Positions 28,201-38,989 of a stretch of DNA of 64,000 bases are shown here, piece after piece (position 1 is the stretch's first letter; each line of letters starts with the position of its first letter). Below the pieces are notes generated by a model, which was not told where the DNA came from, did not search any database, and worked only from the letters and a program-made list of their open reading frames with translations. This stretch comes from Staphylococcus shinii (GTDB taxonomy: Bacteria; Bacillota; Bacilli; Staphylococcales; Staphylococcaceae), in NCBI RefSeq assembly GCF_017583065.1, contig NZ_JAGEVL010000005.1, positions 1-64,000 on the forward strand. The letters run 5' to 3'. The translations under genes were made by a program, and so were the position numbers.

Positions 28201-31200
28201 GGCTTCTCAGGTGGAGGTAAAGTTTCAGTAACTGCTGATGATCAAGGTAACTTTACAGTTAATATACCAAATGGTGTAATTCTTGAAGGTGGAGAAGAAT
28301 TTAAAGCAATTTCAACAGATAAAGCAGGTAATAAATCAGCTATAACAACAACCACTGTTAAAGATATGAAAGCACCAGATGCTCCAATAATTAAAGATGT
28401 AACTAGTAATAGTAAACGCGTAACAGGAACAGCTGAAGCAAATTCGACAGTTAAAGTTACTTTCCCAAGTGGAACAGTCGTAGAAACAACAGCAGATGAC
28501 AATGGTAACTTTACAGTTAATATTCCATCAGATGAAGGGTTAGAAGGTGGCGAAACGATTCAAGCAACATCAACAGATGACGCAGGTAACGTTTCACAAT
28601 CTGGTAGTACTACAGTAACTGATGCAACAGCACCAGATGCTCCACAAATAAGTCATGTAACGAGCGTGAGCACGGAAGTAACAGGAACAGCCGAAGCGAA
28701 TTCGACAGTTAAAGTTACTTTCCCAAGTGGAACAGTTGTAGAAACAACAGCAGATGACAATGGTAACTTTACAGTTAATATTCCATTAGATGAAGGATTA
28801 GAAGGTGGCGAAACGATTCAAGCAACATCAACAGATGCGACAGGAAATGTTTCCAGCCCTGGTTCAACAACAGTCACAGACGAAACAGCACCAGCGCCAC
28901 CAACGGTTAATGGTGTGACAAGCGAAGATGCACAAGTAACAGGAACAGCCGAAGCAAACTCAACAGTGACAATTAAGTTCCCTAATGGCGTAACAGTTTC
29001 TGGTGAAGCAGATAGCGATGGAAATTATAGAATTGCTATTCCAGATGAAGTTGATTTAGTAGGTGGGGAAGAAATACAAGTCATATCAACAGATGATGCT
29101 GGTAATGAAACAGCACCAGTAGTTACAACTGTAACTGACGTGACAGCACCAGATGCACCTACAGTGAAAGATGTGACAAGCGAAGATGCACAAGTCAGAG
29201 GGACAGCCGAAGCAAATTCAACAGTAACAATAACGTTCCCAGATGGTACTACAGCAACTGGTACAACCGATGACCAAGGAAATTATACTGTTAATATTCC
29301 TGAAAGAATTGATTTAACAGGTAATGAATTATTGAAAGTTACTGCATCAGATTCTAGAGGTAATATTTCACCTGAAGTTTCAACAACGGTCGTAGATGCA
29401 ACAGCTCCAAAAGCACCAGTATTAAATGAAGTATCAAGCGAAGATACACAAGTAACAGGAACAACAGAAGCGAATTCAACAGTTACAGTAACATTCCCAG
29501 GTGGCGTGACAGTTAATGTAGACGCAGATAATCAAGGTAATTTTAGTGTCTCAATTCCGGACAATGCTGTATTAACAGGAGGAGAACAAATTCACGCTGT
29601 TGCACAAGATAAAGCTGATAATAAATCTGAACAAGCAACAACAACAGTTGTAGACGCAACAGCACCAGAAGCACCGACGGTGAACGAAGTAACAAGTGAA
29701 GATACACAAGTCAAAGGTACTGCAGAGCCAGGCTCAACGGTAACCGTAACATTCCCAGATGGCACAACAGCAACAGGTACAGCAGATGACGAAGGAAAAT
29801 ACACAATAGATATTCCAAATGAAATTGATTTAGTAGGTGGAGAAGAACTATTAATAGCTTCTATTGATAATAACGGTAATATTTCTGATTCTGTAAAAAC
29901 AACAGTAGTAGACAAGACAGCGCCAGAAGCACCAACGGTGAACGAGGTAACAAGTGAAGACACAACGGTTAGTGGCACAGCGGAACCAGGATCAGAAGTA
30001 ACCGTAACATTCCCAGATGGCACAATGGCAACAGGTACAGCGGATGAAGAAGGCAACTACACAGTAGAAATTCCAACAAATGTAGATTTGGATGGTGGAG
30101 AAGATCTTGTAGTTACTTCTAAAGATAAAGAGGGCAACATATCCGAAGAAGCAACGACAACAGTAGTAGACACAACGGCGCCAGAAGCACCAACGGTGAA
30201 TGAAGTAACAAGTGAAGATACACAAGTCAAAGGTACTGCAGAGCCAGGATCAACGGTAACCGTAACATTCCCAGATGGCACAACGGCAACAGGTACAGCG
30301 GATGAAGAAGGCAACTACACAGTAGAAATTCCATCAAATGTAAACTTAGATGGCGATGAAACAATTAAAGTCGTAGCAGAAGATAAAGATGGCAACACAT
30401 CTGAAGAAGCAACAACAACGGTTACTGACACAACAGCGCCAGAAGCACCAACGGTGAATGAAATAACAAGTGAAGATACAACAGTTAGTGGCACAGCGGA
30501 ACCAGGTTCAACAGTAACCGTAACATTCCCAGATGGCACAACGGCAACAGGTACAGCGGATGAAGAAGGAAACTATACAATAGAAATTCCAACAAATGTA
30601 GACTTGGATGGTGGAGAAGAGCTTGTAGTTACTTCTAAAGATAAAGATGGTAATACATCCGAAGAAGCAACGACAACAGTAGTAGACACAACAGCACCAG
30701 AAGCACCGACGGTGAACGAGATAACAAGTGAAGATACACAAGTCAAAGGAACAGCAGAACCAGGCTCAACGGTAACCGTAACGTTCCCAGACGGTACAAC
30801 AGCAACAGGTACAGCGGATGACCAAGGCAACTACACAGTAGAAATTCCATCAAATGTGGACTTAAATGGTGGAGAAGAGCTTGTAGTTACTTCTAAAGAT
30901 AAAGAGGGCAACACATCCGAAGAAGCGACGACAACAGTAGTAGACACAACAGCACCAGAAGCACCAACGGTGAACGAAGTGACAAGTGAAGATACACAAG
31001 TCAAAGGTACTGCAGAGCCAGGCTCAACGGTAACCGTAACATTCCCAGATGGCACAACAGCAACTGGTACGGCAGATGACCAAGGCAACTACACAGTAGA
31101 AATCCCATCAAATGTAAACTTGGATGGTGGAGAAGAACTCGTAGTTACTTCTAAAGATAAAGATGGTAATACATCCGAAGAAGCAACGACAACAGTAGTA

Positions 31201-34146
31201 GACACAACAGCGCCAGAAGCACCAACGGTGAATGAGGTAACAAGTGAAGACACAACAGTTAGTGGCACAGCGGAACCAGACTCAGAAGTAACCGTAACAT
31301 TCCCAGACGGCACAACAGCAACAGCTACAGCTGATGACCAAGGCAACTACACAGTAGAAATTCCAACAAATGTAGACTTGGATGGTGGAGAAGAGCTCGT
31401 AGTTACTTCTAAAGATAAAGAGGGCAACACATCCGAAGAAGCGACGACAACAGTAGTAGACACAACAGCACCAGAAGCACCAACGGTGAACGAAGTGACA
31501 AGTGAAGATACACAAGTCAAAGGTACTGCAGAGCCAGGATCAGAAGTAACTGTAACATTCCCAGATGGCACAACGGCAACAGCTACAGCTGATGAAGAAG
31601 GCAACTACACAGTAGAAATTCCATCAAACGTAAAATTAGATGGAGATGAAACAATCAGAGTTGTAGCAGAAGATAAAGATGGTAATACATCATCTGAAGT
31701 GACGACAACAGTTACTGACACAACAGCGCCAGATGCACCGACGGTGGAAGAAGTAACAAGTGAAGATACCCAAGTCAAAGGAACAGCGGAACCAAGATCA
31801 GAAGTAACCGTAACGTTCCCAGACGGAACAACAGCGACTGGTACGGCTGATGACGAAGGCAACTATACAGTAGAAATCCCATCAAATGTGGACTTGAATG
31901 GTGGAGAAGAGCTTGTAGTTACTTCTAAAGATAAAAATGGTAATACATCATCTGAAGTGACGACAACAGTTACTGACACAACAGCGCCAGAAGCACCAAC
32001 GGTGAATGAGGTAACAAGTGAAGATATACAAGTCAAAGGAACAGCAGAACCAGGATCAACGGTAACAGTAACGTTCCCAGACGATACAACAGCAACAGGT
32101 ACAGCGGATGACCAAGGGAACTATACAGTAGAAATTCCAACAAATGTAGACTTGGATGGTGGAGAAGAACTCGTAGTTACTTCTAAAGATAAAGATGGCA
32201 ACACATCCGAAGAAGCAACGACAACAGTTACTGATACAACAGCGCCAGAAGCACCAACGGTGAACGAAGTAACAAGTGAAGATACAACAGTTAGTGGCAC
32301 AGCGGAACCAGGTTCAACAGTAACCGTAACATTCCCAGATGGCACAACAGCAACAGGTACAGCGGATGACCAAGGCAACTACACAGTAGAAATTCCATCA
32401 AATGTGGACTTAAATGGTGGAGAAGAGCTTGTAGTTACTTCTAAAGATAAAGATGGTAATACATCATCTGAAGTGACGACAACAGTAGTAGACACAACAG
32501 CACCAGAAGCACCGATGGTGAACGAAGTAACAAGTGAAGACACAACAGTTAGCGGAACAGCAGAACCAGGTTCAACGGTAACCGTAACGTTCCCAGACGG
32601 TACAACAGCAACAGGTACGGCAGATGACCAAGGCAACTACACAGTAGAAATCCCATCAAATGTAAACTTAGATGGTGGAGAAGAACTCGTAGTTACTTCT
32701 AAAGATAAAGATGGCAACACATCCGAAGAAGCGACGACAACAGTAGTAGACACAACAGCACCAGAAGCACCGACGGTGAACGAAGTAACAAGCGAAGATA
32801 CAACAGTTAGTGGCACAGCGGAACCAGGTTCAACAGTAACCGTAACATTCCCAGATGGTATAACAGCAACAGGTACAGCGGATGACCAAGGGAACTACAC
32901 AGTAGAAATTCCATCAAATGTAGACTTGAATGGTGGAGAAGAGCTTGTAGTTACTTCTAAAGATAAAGATGGCAACACATCTGAAGAAGCAACGACAACA
33001 GTTACTGACACAACAGCACCAAAAGCACCAACGGTGAATGAAGTAACAAGTGAAGATACACAAGTCAAAGGAACAGCGGAACCAGGTTCAACAGTAACCG
33101 TAACATTCCCAGACGGAACAACAGCAACAGGTACAGCGGATGACCAAGGGAACTATACAGTAGAAATTCCAACAAATGTAGACTTGGATGGTGGAGAAGA
33201 ACTCGTAGTTACTTCTAAAGATAAAGATGGCAACACATCCGAAGAAGCAACGACAACAGTTACTGACACAACAGCACCAGAAGCACCAACGGTGAACGAA
33301 GTAACAAGCGAAGACACAACAGTTAGCGGAACAGCAGAACCAGGCTCAACGATAACAGTAACGTTCCCAGACGGTACAACAGCAACAGGTACAGCGGATG
33401 ATCAAGGCAACTATACAGTAGAAATTCCATCAAATGTAGACTTAAATGATGGAGATACTATCATAGTGACTGCCACGGATAAAGAGGGCAATACTTCAGA
33501 ACCTACAAATACAAATGTAACTGGTACAAAAGAAAATCCAGGTACAGGAGAAAATCCAGGCACAGGAGAAAATCCAGGCACAGGAGAAAATCCAGGTACA
33601 GGAGAAAATCCAGGCACAGGAGAAAATCCAGGCACAGGAGAAAATCCAGATACAGGAGAAAATCCAGATACAGGAGAAAATCCAGATACAGGAGAAAATC
33701 CAGATACAGGAGAAAATCCAGGCACAGGAGAAAATCCAGATACAGGAGAAAATCCAGATACAGGAGAAAATCCAGGCACAGGAGAAAATCCAGGCACAGG
33801 AGAAAATCCAGGCACAGGAGAAAATCCAGGCACAGGAGAAAATCCAGGCGCAGGAGAAAACTCAGGTATAGGAGAAAATCCGGTCGTAGGTTCAAATTCA
33901 TCAAATGCTAGCCACAACACAGATAATAGCAACTCTAATGAATCACAAGTAGAAGATTCAAATAAGAGTTCTAACGTTATGGAAAACAACAAATCAAAAG
34001 ATAATAAAGAAAATAAACAATCAGAATTACCTGAAACAGGTGAGGAAGAAATACGCAATGGTACATTATTTGGTTCATTGTTTGCAGGATTAGGTGCATT
34101 ATTACTATTTGCTAAACGTCGTAGAAAAAAAGAAGATGAAAAATAG
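25243..34146 (+). CDS. bap: Bap-like biofilm-associated LPXTG surface protein
   Basis: The 2967-residue protein has a YSIRK-type signal peptide (YSIRK at 15-19, likely cleavage after AQA at 43). A Glu/Lys/Ser/Thr-rich low-complexity region (about 44-300) is followed by a globular region (about 365-720) resembling the Bap B region. Two Ca-binding EF-hand-like loops follow ([12 protein letters not shown] and [12 protein letters not shown], about 740-780). Then come two divergent and 21 regular 86-residue Ig-like repeats (about 956-2760), about 20 copies of a GTGENP hexapeptide, an LPETG motif (2929-2933), a membrane segment and a basic tail. This order matches S. aureus Bap (C-repeats also 86 residues), which drives cell aggregation and biofilm. 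Orthology versus a related Bap-family member is not proven. Confidence 0.82.
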   Translation: MKNRQGFLPNRLNKYSIRKFTVGTASLLIGATLVMGVGNEAQADELDSITSDNASTKDKGEALDINDIKSVEENNSTEEKTEEVESESKDTLTQEKTENSKNESEESTVNENSDNQIENEKSETEEVTSEKPETEETNTEQKDSDHTNTVEDQTSSSDYSEPETVNDKDATKENSNEEVNKSNLPSKTERPSTEIAKKTNSVKTEKPLNKNSDSEKASKTKQPQKDNNKQVTKSQKTDVKNDKIETSGSSTSASKVDKSKAITIKDKKKTENTKSKLEAKLATTKDKKSTVESFLNSQLSETETKAIMDNTDINYETATDEEINTEILKASIIELVNNQESVTTLATPTRTMFRAMATPTALAAAVDQSEEVEKSLGYLDNYTFASLIFDPGSLDNQTTLNSNVIPFDIHSYMSGSNSGDRYKIDLKLDPIIAKHVTKITVNPAGRSKPVEFIRLTDENGKVTNTWEVNFIRANDGLFGGAEILSQYTATNGKIELDDTVANILKNAGSLDNNKLNYQMFVRDSTGNRIVRTSESSGYFLTSTDGDLVGLEKAVSSENSNTFKASSGSAAYDDAPGEYGGFIIDQQIMKNGIFSYSKTRSNQWSYHYQIDKDLLPYIESVELHKYDYQGLGGFDKTYHEADKVADLTLDAIGNGSITSDNLNKLIEFNNLLPETVGVRIVIKLNQSVNNILTKDAEYDAQGNLIRETTKQKEDFTFAGYLTDSKGSLINNTLGTSTLALQDYDKDGLLDRYERQVSLSNPENNDTDGDGKNDGDEVINYKTSPLVDKPEAADITNKDTVVTGSVPLKEGAASQTAKVIDANGKVIGTSTVNSDGRFSVSIPQSPEGTYTIAIDSPNYENDEVSTFNIIDISKVPTPSINPVDDNDTEIQVNGTAGATVTVRDNNNNEIGSVQIPSDGSAATIVLNQPLTAGTVLTATASKDGKTSEISDQITVTDETAPDAPVIDPITSNDKQVTGTAEPNSSVTVGFSGGGKVSVTADDQGNFTVNIPNGVILEGGEEFKAISTDKAGNKSAITTTTVKDMKAPDAPIIKDVTSNSKRVTGTAEANSTVKVTFPSGTVVETTADDNGNFTVNIPSDEGLEGGETIQATSTDDAGNVSQSGSTTVTDATAPDAPQISHVTSVSTEVTGTAEANSTVKVTFPSGTVVETTADDNGNFTVNIPLDEGLEGGETIQATSTDATGNVSSPGSTTVTDETAPAPPTVNGVTSEDAQVTGTAEANSTVTIKFPNGVTVSGEADSDGNYRIAIPDEVDLVGGEEIQVISTDDAGNETAPVVTTVTDVTAPDAPTVKDVTSEDAQVRGTAEANSTVTITFPDGTTATGTTDDQGNYTVNIPERIDLTGNELLKVTASDSRGNISPEVSTTVVDATAPKAPVLNEVSSEDTQVTGTTEANSTVTVTFPGGVTVNVDADNQGNFSVSIPDNAVLTGGEQIHAVAQDKADNKSEQATTTVVDATAPEAPTVNEVTSEDTQVKGTAEPGSTVTVTFPDGTTATGTADDEGKYTIDIPNEIDLVGGEELLIASIDNNGNISDSVKTTVVDKTAPEAPTVNEVTSEDTTVSGTAEPGSEVTVTFPDGTMATGTADEEGNYTVEIPTNVDLDGGEDLVVTSKDKEGNISEEATTTVVDTTAPEAPTVNEVTSEDTQVKGTAEPGSTVTVTFPDGTTATGTADEEGNYTVEIPSNVNLDGDETIKVVAEDKDGNTSEEATTTVTDTTAPEAPTVNEITSEDTTVSGTAEPGSTVTVTFPDGTTATGTADEEGNYTIEIPTNVDLDGGEELVVTSKDKDGNTSEEATTTVVDTTAPEAPTVNEITSEDTQVKGTAEPGSTVTVTFPDGTTATGTADDQGNYTVEIPSNVDLNGGEELVVTSKDKEGNTSEEATTTVVDTTAPEAPTVNEVTSEDTQVKGTAEPGSTVTVTFPDGTTATGTADDQGNYTVEIPSNVNLDGGEELVVTSKDKDGNTSEEATTTVVDTTAPEAPTVNEVTSEDTTVSGTAEPDSEVTVTFPDGTTATATADDQGNYTVEIPTNVDLDGGEELVVTSKDKEGNTSEEATTTVVDTTAPEAPTVNEVTSEDTQVKGTAEPGSEVTVTFPDGTTATATADEEGNYTVEIPSNVKLDGDETIRVVAEDKDGNTSSEVTTTVTDTTAPDAPTVEEVTSEDTQVKGTAEPRSEVTVTFPDGTTATGTADDEGNYTVEIPSNVDLNGGEELVVTSKDKNGNTSSEVTTTVTDTTAPEAPTVNEVTSEDIQVKGTAEPGSTVTVTFPDDTTATGTADDQGNYTVEIPTNVDLDGGEELVVTSKDKDGNTSEEATTTVTDTTAPEAPTVNEVTSEDTTVSGTAEPGSTVTVTFPDGTTATGTADDQGNYTVEIPSNVDLNGGEELVVTSKDKDGNTSSEVTTTVVDTTAPEAPMVNEVTSEDTTVSGTAEPGSTVTVTFPDGTTATGTADDQGNYTVEIPSNVNLDGGEELVVTSKDKDGNTSEEATTTVVDTTAPEAPTVNEVTSEDTTVSGTAEPGSTVTVTFPDGITATGTADDQGNYTVEIPSNVDLNGGEELVVTSKDKDGNTSEEATTTVTDTTAPKAPTVNEVTSEDTQVKGTAEPGSTVTVTFPDGTTATGTADDQGNYTVEIPTNVDLDGGEELVVTSKDKDGNTSEEATTTVTDTTAPEAPTVNEVTSEDTTVSGTAEPGSTITVTFPDGTTATGTADDQGNYTVEIPSNVDLNDGDTIIVTATDKEGNTSEPTNTNVTGTKENPGTGENPGTGENPGTGENPGTGENPGTGENPGTGENPDTGENPDTGENPDTGENPDTGENPGTGENPDTGENPDTGENPGTGENPGTGENPGTGENPGTGENPGAGENSGIGENPVVGSNSSNASHNTDNSNSNESQVEDSNKSSNVMENNKSKDNKENKQSELPETGEEEIRNGTLFGSLFAGLGALLLFAKRRRKKEDEK
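28109..33520 (+). repeat. 21 tandem 258-bp repeats (86-residue Ig-like units)
   Basis: The phrase [16 protein letters not shown] recurs every 258 bp. The first six units are diverged, while units 7-21 are nearly identical and alternate two variants ([11 protein letters not shown] and [11 protein letters not shown]). Such a gradient is expected if the 3' units are amplified or homogenised by recombination. Copy number is likely strain-variable. Confidence 0.92.
33533..33892 (+). repeat. About 20 copies of an 18-bp repeat coding [12 protein letters not shown]
   Basis: The 18-bp unit GGAGAAAATCCAGGCACA (variants with GATACA) encodes a Gly-Glu-Asn-Pro-rich wall-spanning linker just before the sorting signal. 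The last units are degenerate ([15 protein letters not shown]). Slippage could change length without frameshift. Confidence 0.9.
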
Positions 34147-34182
34147 ACGTTTCAAATAAAGTATTACAGAAAGTGATTACTT

Positions 34183-34222
34183 ATAGAGGCTAGGACAAAG
34201 TTACGTCCTAGCTTCTATTTTT
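34183..34222 (+). terminator. Rho-independent terminator of the Bap-like gene
   Basis: A 14-bp stem (ATAGAGGCTAGGAC with GTCCTAGCTTCTAT, one G-U pair) is followed by TTTTTAT. Confidence 0.85.
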
Positions 34223-34307
34223 ATACATAAGAAAGTACCGAAAAAGATTAAATAAAAGTTTAACTGCTGTGGCCAACCATCAAAAAATTGTTCTTTTACA
34301 GTTATAA

Positions 34308-34340
34308 ATTTAAGCGCTTACATAAAATTTTGAGGGGTAT
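34308..34340 (+). promoter_or_regulatory. Overlapping cre site and SigB-like promoter before aldA
   Basis: ATTTAAGCGCTTACAT (34308-34323) matches cre at 15 of 16 positions. It overlaps GCTTAC (34316-34321), which is 13 bp from GGGTAT (34335-34340); that is the spacing and -10 of a staphylococcal SigB promoter with one clear -35 mismatch. CcpA binding would occlude this promoter. Confidence 0.5.
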
Positions 34341-34365
34341 ATGACAATATAAAGGAGGTATTTAT

Positions 34366-35886
34366 ATGATTTATACAAATCCAAATGAAAGTAATGCAAA
34401 ATACAAAGTTAAAGAGCGATATAGTAACTTTATTGATGGAAGTTGGACAGATCCACAAGAAGGCGAATATTTTGATAATATTTCCCCAATTACTGGCGAT
34501 AATTACGCAAAAGTACCTAGGTCTTCACAAAAAGATGTCGATTTAGCAGTAAAAGCTGCTAAAAAAGCACAGGGTGAGTGGGGGAAAAAGTCATTAGCTG
34601 AAAGGTCACAACTTTTATTAGATATTGCGGATCGTGTAGAAGAGAATTTAGAATACTTAGCAGTTATCGAAACTTTTGATAATGGTAAACCTGTTAGAGA
34701 GACACTTGCTGCAGACTTACCGTTAGTTGTAGATCATTTTAGATATTTTGCAGGTGTGATACGTGCAGAAGAGGGTGGTATTTCACAAATAGATAATGAT
34801 ACAGTAGCTTATCATTATAAAGAACCATTAGGAGTCATTGGCCAAATTATTCCATGGAATTTCCCATTACTTATGGCAACTTGGAAAATTGCTCCTGCTA
34901 TAGTAACTGGAAATGCTGTCGTTCTTAAGCCAGCGGAACAAACACCTGTGTCTATTCTACATTTTGTTGAAATAATTGAAGACATTTTACCAAAAGGATT
35001 AATAAATGTCGTAAATGGATTTGGCAATGAGACTGGTGAAGCACTGGCTACACATAAAGAGATTAATAAAGTCGCTTTTACTGGTGAAACAACAACAGGT
35101 AAGATTATTATGAAGAATGCCAGTGATAATGTCATACCAGTAACTCTCGAATTAGGAGGCAAATCACCAAATATATTTTATAAGGATATTATGGATGAAG
35201 ACGATGAATTCTTAGATAAGGCAGTAGAAGGATTAGTTATGTTTGCATTAAATCAAGGTGAAGTTTGTACATGCCCTTCTAGAGCATTAATCCATGAAGA
35301 TATTTATGATGAATTTATAAAATTATGTATTGATAAAGTTAACAAAATAAAACTAGGAAATCCTTTAGATGATACAACAATGGTAGGGGCACAGACATCT
35401 AACGAACAACAAGAAAAAATTAAGAAATACTTAGATATTGGTAAAGATGAAGGTGCAGAAATACTTGTGGGTGGTAATGTAAGGCAAGAAAATGAGAACT
35501 TAAAAAACGGTTATTATATTGAACCTACTATTTTTAAAGGTAATCAGAATATGCGTGTTTTCCAAGAAGAGATTTTTGGACCGGTATTATCGGTAGCAAC
35601 ATTCAAAGATAATGATGAAGCATTAGCTATGGCAAATGATACAATTTATGGCTTAGGCGCTGGTATTTGGACAAGAAATCAGAACATAGCATATCGCGCT
35701 GGTAGAGGTATCCAAGCTGGTAGAGTGTGGGTTAATAATTATCATTCTTATCCGGCACATGCTGCTTTTGGTGGTTATAAAATGAGTGGTATAGGACGAG
35801 AAAATCATTTAATGATGTTAGAGCATTATCAACAAACTAAAAATTTATTGGTTAGTTACGATACGAACCCAACGGGGTTGTTCTAA
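34366..35886 (+). CDS. aldA: Aldehyde dehydrogenase (AldA/acetaldehyde dehydrogenase type)
   Basis: The 506-residue protein has the ALDH motifs [16 protein letters not shown], the FTGETTTGK coenzyme turn, the glutamate motif LELGGKSPN and the catalytic cysteine C301 in [11 protein letters not shown]. The double-cysteine CTC and overall pattern match the ExaC/AldA group that oxidises acetaldehyde and similar short aldehydes with NAD. It is a single-gene unit behind AAAGGAGG, with the cre/SigB-like promoter upstream. Confidence 0.88.
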   Translation: MIYTNPNESNAKYKVKERYSNFIDGSWTDPQEGEYFDNISPITGDNYAKVPRSSQKDVDLAVKAAKKAQGEWGKKSLAERSQLLLDIADRVEENLEYLAVIETFDNGKPVRETLAADLPLVVDHFRYFAGVIRAEEGGISQIDNDTVAYHYKEPLGVIGQIIPWNFPLLMATWKIAPAIVTGNAVVLKPAEQTPVSILHFVEIIEDILPKGLINVVNGFGNETGEALATHKEINKVAFTGETTTGKIIMKNASDNVIPVTLELGGKSPNIFYKDIMDEDDEFLDKAVEGLVMFALNQGEVCTCPSRALIHEDIYDEFIKLCIDKVNKIKLGNPLDDTTMVGAQTSNEQQEKIKKYLDIGKDEGAEILVGGNVRQENENLKNGYYIEPTIFKGNQNMRVFQEEIFGPVLSVATFKDNDEALAMANDTIYGLGAGIWTRNQNIAYRAGRGIQAGRVWVNNYHSYPAHAAFGGYKMSGIGRENHLMMLEHYQQTKNLLVSYDTNPTGLF

Positions 35887-35983
35887 AAAGTTGTTGTAAA
35901 TTTAATTTATTTTGTTTACAAATTGCGTTAAATGTGTAAAGTATAATAATAAATAATATAACGTTAAGATTGGGGAACTTATT

Positions 35984-36310
35984 ATGTTTATTATTATTCA
36001 GTATAGTAGAGGGAACACATTATTCTATTTAAGAAATAAAAATAAAGAACCAATTAATTCAAGAGTAGTTGCTATTTCTGGTGTTAATTATAAAGCGTTA
36101 TTATTAGAAAATATTAAGAAATTGCTAGCTCAATCTAATTATCACTCAGAAGCACTTCGTTTTATACTACTCGAGATGAATGAAATTGAGAATTTACAAG
36201 TTAACGCCGTTTGTGAAGTAAGCAGATATCTTAAATTTAAACTTGATACAAGTGTTGTGGTTACCAATAACATTGAAACATTTGATTACGATGAATATTT
36301 GAATATATAG
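35984..36310 (+). CDS. Uncharacterised 108-residue protein
   Basis: I do not recognise this protein. It is soluble by composition, with no signal peptide or membrane segment, and looks mixed alpha/beta (MFIIIQYSRGNTLFYLRN start; helix-like KALLLENIKKLLAQ; end ETFDYDEYLNI). A GGGGAAC site lies 9-10 nt before the ATG, and the frame uses typical codons, so it is probably a real gene. It sits between aldA and a strong terminator, with TTGTAAA/TTTACAA inverted half-sites (35894-35921) upstream. Confidence 0.65.
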   Translation: MFIIIQYSRGNTLFYLRNKNKEPINSRVVAISGVNYKALLLENIKKLLAQSNYHSEALRFILLEMNEIENLQVNAVCEVSRYLKFKLDTSVVVTNNIETFDYDEYLNI

Positions 36311-36385
36311 TTAGGGGCTATAAAACATATGGCCATTAAAAAGCATAATTAGTCCATATTAAAATAAAATACTCAATGGCAAAAT

Positions 36386-36433
36386 AGGGAAACATCAAGA
36401 TTAAATAGTTGATTTTGGTTGTTTCCCTTTTTG
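36386..36433. terminator. Terminator between the orphan gene and the DsbA-like gene
   Basis: AGGGAAAC (36386-36393) pairs with GTTTCCCT (36421-36428), with an inner ATCAA/TTGAT pair, followed by TTTTTGATT. The genes are convergent. Confidence 0.75.
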
Positions 36434-36455
36434 ATTAGATAAAAATTACGATATG

Positions 36456-37397
36456 TTAATTTGAAGCACTTTCATAATAGTTTTCTCCTAGTATATTTTG
36501 AGTAATATAATTAGAACTATTTAAATATTGTTGTACAAATTTTGGAACATCTTCTTTTTTTAAATCATACATTACTTCAATTTCTTTAGAAAATAACCTC
36601 GGATGAGATTGTAAATATAATGATAAATCTGGTAAAGGTTTAGGCTCGATTTTCATAGATTTATTTAAATTTTTAAGTGTATCTATATATACGTTGAGTT
36701 CTCTGGCGCCTACAATTTTAGTGCCATGGTTATCGTGATTTAATAGCACTATAGTTGGAAAACCTCGAACCCCTAATTTATGAACTAAATCAAAATCTTC
36801 AAGCAGTAATTGTTTTCCTTTGTCATTATCTGATAAAGCTAAAATGTCTTCTATACGACTTGTTTTTTCATTTTTATAAAATAGTTGTAGCAGTGATTTG
36901 AGTACATTTTTATCAGAAATATTTTTGTTGAAAACAAATACAGCTTCCCTAACTAATCTAATAAATTTTATTGCAGCTATAGGTGAGTCTAGATATTGAA
37001 TTGCTTTATAAATACGTGATGCTGGATATGAGGATTGAACGGGATCTATTTCCATTATTGTTCCATCAATCGGCATACGTGAATATTGTCCTACTTCTTG
37101 CCAGTGTGGGGTAACATCTGCTGGTTTGAAAATGCCATTTGCTGGATCAATTGGACCTTCTCCCCATTTTTCTAATAGGCCTCCCATAACCATTTGAAAA
37201 TTAAATAAATGCCCATACTGTACTAATAATTTATTTAAAGTTGGCTCAAATGCCCAACAATGAGAACACATAGGATCGGTGATATAATATAAAGTCTGTT
37301 TAGACGTTTCTATGTTTAAGTTAATTGTTTCAACTTCATTTTCATTACTAGGTTTACAGACACCTGAATAAATATCGCATACCATATTTTTCTCCAT
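36456..37397 (-). CDS. DsbA-fold thiol protein related to SpxH/YjbH
   Basis: The 313-residue protein has a thioredoxin-like start (QTLYYITDPMCSHCWAFEP) with an intact C-x-x-C at CSHC, the cis-proline region GVRGFPTIVLL, and a C-terminal extension (SLYLQSHPRLFSKEIEVMYDL). That layout is like YjbH/SpxH, the adaptor that feeds Spx to ClpXP; S. aureus YjbH as I recall it lacks this intact CxxC motif. Two more cysteines sit at the N-terminus (MVCDIYSGVC). It may be an oxidoreductase or a redox-sensing adaptor paralog. It is divergent from a TetR regulator and DoxX gene, suggesting a thiol or electrophile stress role. Confidence 0.7.
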   Translation of the reverse strand: MEKNMVCDIYSGVCKPSNENEVETINLNIETSKQTLYYITDPMCSHCWAFEPTLNKLLVQYGHLFNFQMVMGGLLEKWGEGPIDPANGIFKPADVTPHWQEVGQYSRMPIDGTIMEIDPVQSSYPASRIYKAIQYLDSPIAAIKFIRLVREAVFVFNKNISDKNVLKSLLQLFYKNEKTSRIEDILALSDNDKGKQLLLEDFDLVHKLGVRGFPTIVLLNHDNHGTKIVGARELNVYIDTLKNLNKSMKIEPKPLPDLSLYLQSHPRLFSKEIEVMYDLKKEDVPKFVQQYLNSSNYITQNILGENYYESASN

Positions 37398-37484
37398 AAT
37401 TTGACCTCCAAAGTTTAATTAAAACCAATATAGTTTTATAATAAGCAGTAATACGATTTATAAATACCAACAACTTGTCAATAA

Positions 37485-37500
37485 TGTTGGATATTCAACA
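37485..37500. promoter_or_regulatory. Inverted repeat TGTTGGATATTCAACA, probable TetR operator
   Basis: 5-bp arms TGTTG/CAACA lie midway between the divergent DsbA-like and TetR genes. A further TTGTTGAA copy occurs at 37512-37519. A TTGACA -35 for the leftward gene (minus strand, 37481-37476) abuts it. Confidence 0.5.
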
Positions 37501-37537
37501 TCCATAATTCATTGTTGAAGGGAAATGAGGTCATCGA

Positions 37538-38095
37538 ATGGTACAATCAAAATCAGACTTACGTGTAATCAAAACTAGAAAATCTATCATGCAGGCTTTT
37601 ATTAAGTTGTCTGATGAAAAAGATTTTAAAAATATAACAGTAAAAGATATTACTCAAGAGGCGCTTATCAATAGGGCTACATTTTATTACCATTTTAGTG
37701 ATATATATGATTTGTTAGACAAAGCGCTTGCAGAAGAATTATTAATTGATTTGAATTATGAGTATTTTGATCAAAAGAGTATAGACGAAGCAACGCTTAC
37801 ATATATTTTTAAAATAGTATCAGAATTTCAGTTATCTTTAAGTCGAAGATGCCATAGAAGTTACCCTGAAACTATTGGGAATATTATCCAAGAACATATT
37901 GAGCGGGTGTTGTTGAGGTTATTGTCTGAAGCGGGCTTTGAGGATGAACATACACGTCAATTAGCAGCTAGTATGTTAAGTGCAAGTATTTATAGAGCTT
38001 CTGAAAAATGGTGTGAAAGTTTTAGCGATCTTTCAGCCGAAGCTTATATTAAACGTGTTACACCTTATATTATATCTGGTTTAGTAAGTCGATAG
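37538..38095 (+). CDS. TetR/AcrR-family transcriptional regulator
   Basis: The 185-residue protein has an N-terminal TetR helix-turn-helix (ITVKDITQEALINRATFYYHF, residues 34-54; read in parts) preceded by the RKSIMQAFIKL helix. The C-terminal ligand domain resembles the TetR_C_7/DhaS-like group. It is divergent from the SpxH-like gene and co-directional with the DoxX gene 25 bp downstream. The inverted repeat in the divergent promoter makes it the likely local regulator of both. Confidence 0.87.
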   Translation: MVQSKSDLRVIKTRKSIMQAFIKLSDEKDFKNITVKDITQEALINRATFYYHFSDIYDLLDKALAEELLIDLNYEYFDQKSIDEATLTYIFKIVSEFQLSLSRRCHRSYPETIGNIIQEHIERVLLRLLSEAGFEDEHTRQLAASMLSASIYRASEKWCESFSDLSAEAYIKRVTPYIISGLVSR

Positions 38096-38120
38096 AAAAC
38101 GATTAAAGGAGGAATTTTGT

Positions 38121-38462
38121 ATGGGAATTATTATCTTAATATTACAAGTAATTCTAGGTTTATTCTTTATCATGACAGGCTTTAAAATATTTTCTGGTGA
38201 GATGAAACAAGAGTTTGCGCGATTTGGTTACCCACCTATTTTCAATAAAATTACTGGAGCGTTTGAGTTTATTGGTGGTATAGCAATGTTAATTGGTGTT
38301 TTTTATGGCTCGTTGGCAATATTTGCTAGTGTATTAATAGGGTTAACTATGTTGGCTGGAGCATTGTCACATATTCTTTTGGGTAAAGATCCAGTTACAA
38401 AAGCGATGCCAGCAATCGTCTTGTTTTTATTAAATTTTTGTGTGTTTATCTATTATATTTAG
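38121..38462 (+). CDS. DoxX-family membrane protein
   Basis: The 113-residue protein has four membrane helices and DoxX-type features (GLFFIMTGFKIFSGEMKQEFARFGYP, read in parts; GAFEFIGGIAMLIG). DoxX proteins such as MhqP and CatD accompany thiol-redox and quinone defence systems. It follows the TetR gene with a good AAGGAGG site, so the two are co-transcribed. Confidence 0.85.
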   Translation: MGIIILILQVILGLFFIMTGFKIFSGEMKQEFARFGYPPIFNKITGAFEFIGGIAMLIGVFYGSLAIFASVLIGLTMLAGALSHILLGKDPVTKAMPAIVLFLLNFCVFIYYI

Positions 38463-38486
38463 TTCCTTTATTATGTTTAATATTAA

Positions 38487-38523
38487 AGCCCCCAGTTAAC
38501 TTATTTTAAGCTGGGGGTTATTT
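38487..38523. terminator. Bidirectional terminator
   Basis: CCCCCAG (38489-38495) pairs with CTGGGGG (38511-38517) with T-rich flanks; it lies between the DoxX gene and the convergent membrane pair. Confidence 0.8.
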
Positions 38524-38531
38524 GTAGTTTC

Positions 38532-38987
38532 TTAAGCTAGACCTTGAATTTTTAATACAATTTCTGCTACGAGCGCAGAACCGATATATGTACTGAGCAA
38601 AATAACAATACCTACAACAATGGTTTTCCACCCTAACTTGGCAAAATCTGCCCAGGAATTCCCTATTGAAACGCCTGCGTATGCAACAACTGGTGTGGCT
38701 AATGATAGTAAATCTACTTTTTCAGTCCATTCGACAATACGTGAGGATCCAGGAACCCCAGGGATAGTGATGATTAAACCTAATATGCCAATATAAGCAA
38801 TACTTGGTATGTTTAAAGGCACGATATCACGTAAAATCAAACCTAATAAGGCAATACCCATTAAAGCAAGAATGCCCGGTGTTGCATCAATAGGCATGAC
38901 GCTATAGCCAATCCAATTACTAAAAAGTGAAATAATTCCTACTATACATAAGGTGAGAATCCAATTTGTAACTTTTGAAGACATCAT
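38532..38987 (-). CDS. Small membrane protein, partner of the DUF3100 protein
   Basis: The roughly 151-residue protein has four to five membrane helices (ILTLCIVGIISLFSNWIGYSV; ILALMGIALLGLILRD; IVVGIVILLSTYIGSALVAEI, read in parts). The frame extends to GTG 38993, overlapping the stop of the upstream gene. However, the AAGGAG site within that upstream stop region places translation at ATG 38987 or 38984. The tight overlap implies a two-subunit membrane system with the DUF3100 protein. Function is not known; a transporter is plausible. Confidence 0.7.
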   Translation of the reverse strand: MMSSKVTNWILTLCIVGIISLFSNWIGYSVMPIDATPGILALMGIALLGLILRDIVPLNIPSIAYIGILGLIITIPGVPGSSRIVEWTEKVDLLSLATPVVAYAGVSIGNSWADFAKLGWKTIVVGIVILLSTYIGSALVAEIVLKIQGLA

Positions 38988-38989
38988 AG

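Noticed and set aside
33533-33892. Short tandem 18-bp repeats considered as a CRISPR or VNTR locus
   Set aside because: The units are contiguous without spacers and in frame as GTGENP, so they are a coding wall-spanning linker; no cas genes are present.
28242-34058. Minus-strand open frames of 74-215 codons under the Bap-like repeats
   Set aside because: Same 258-bp and 18-bp periodicity and low-complexity translations; products of repeat composition, not genes.
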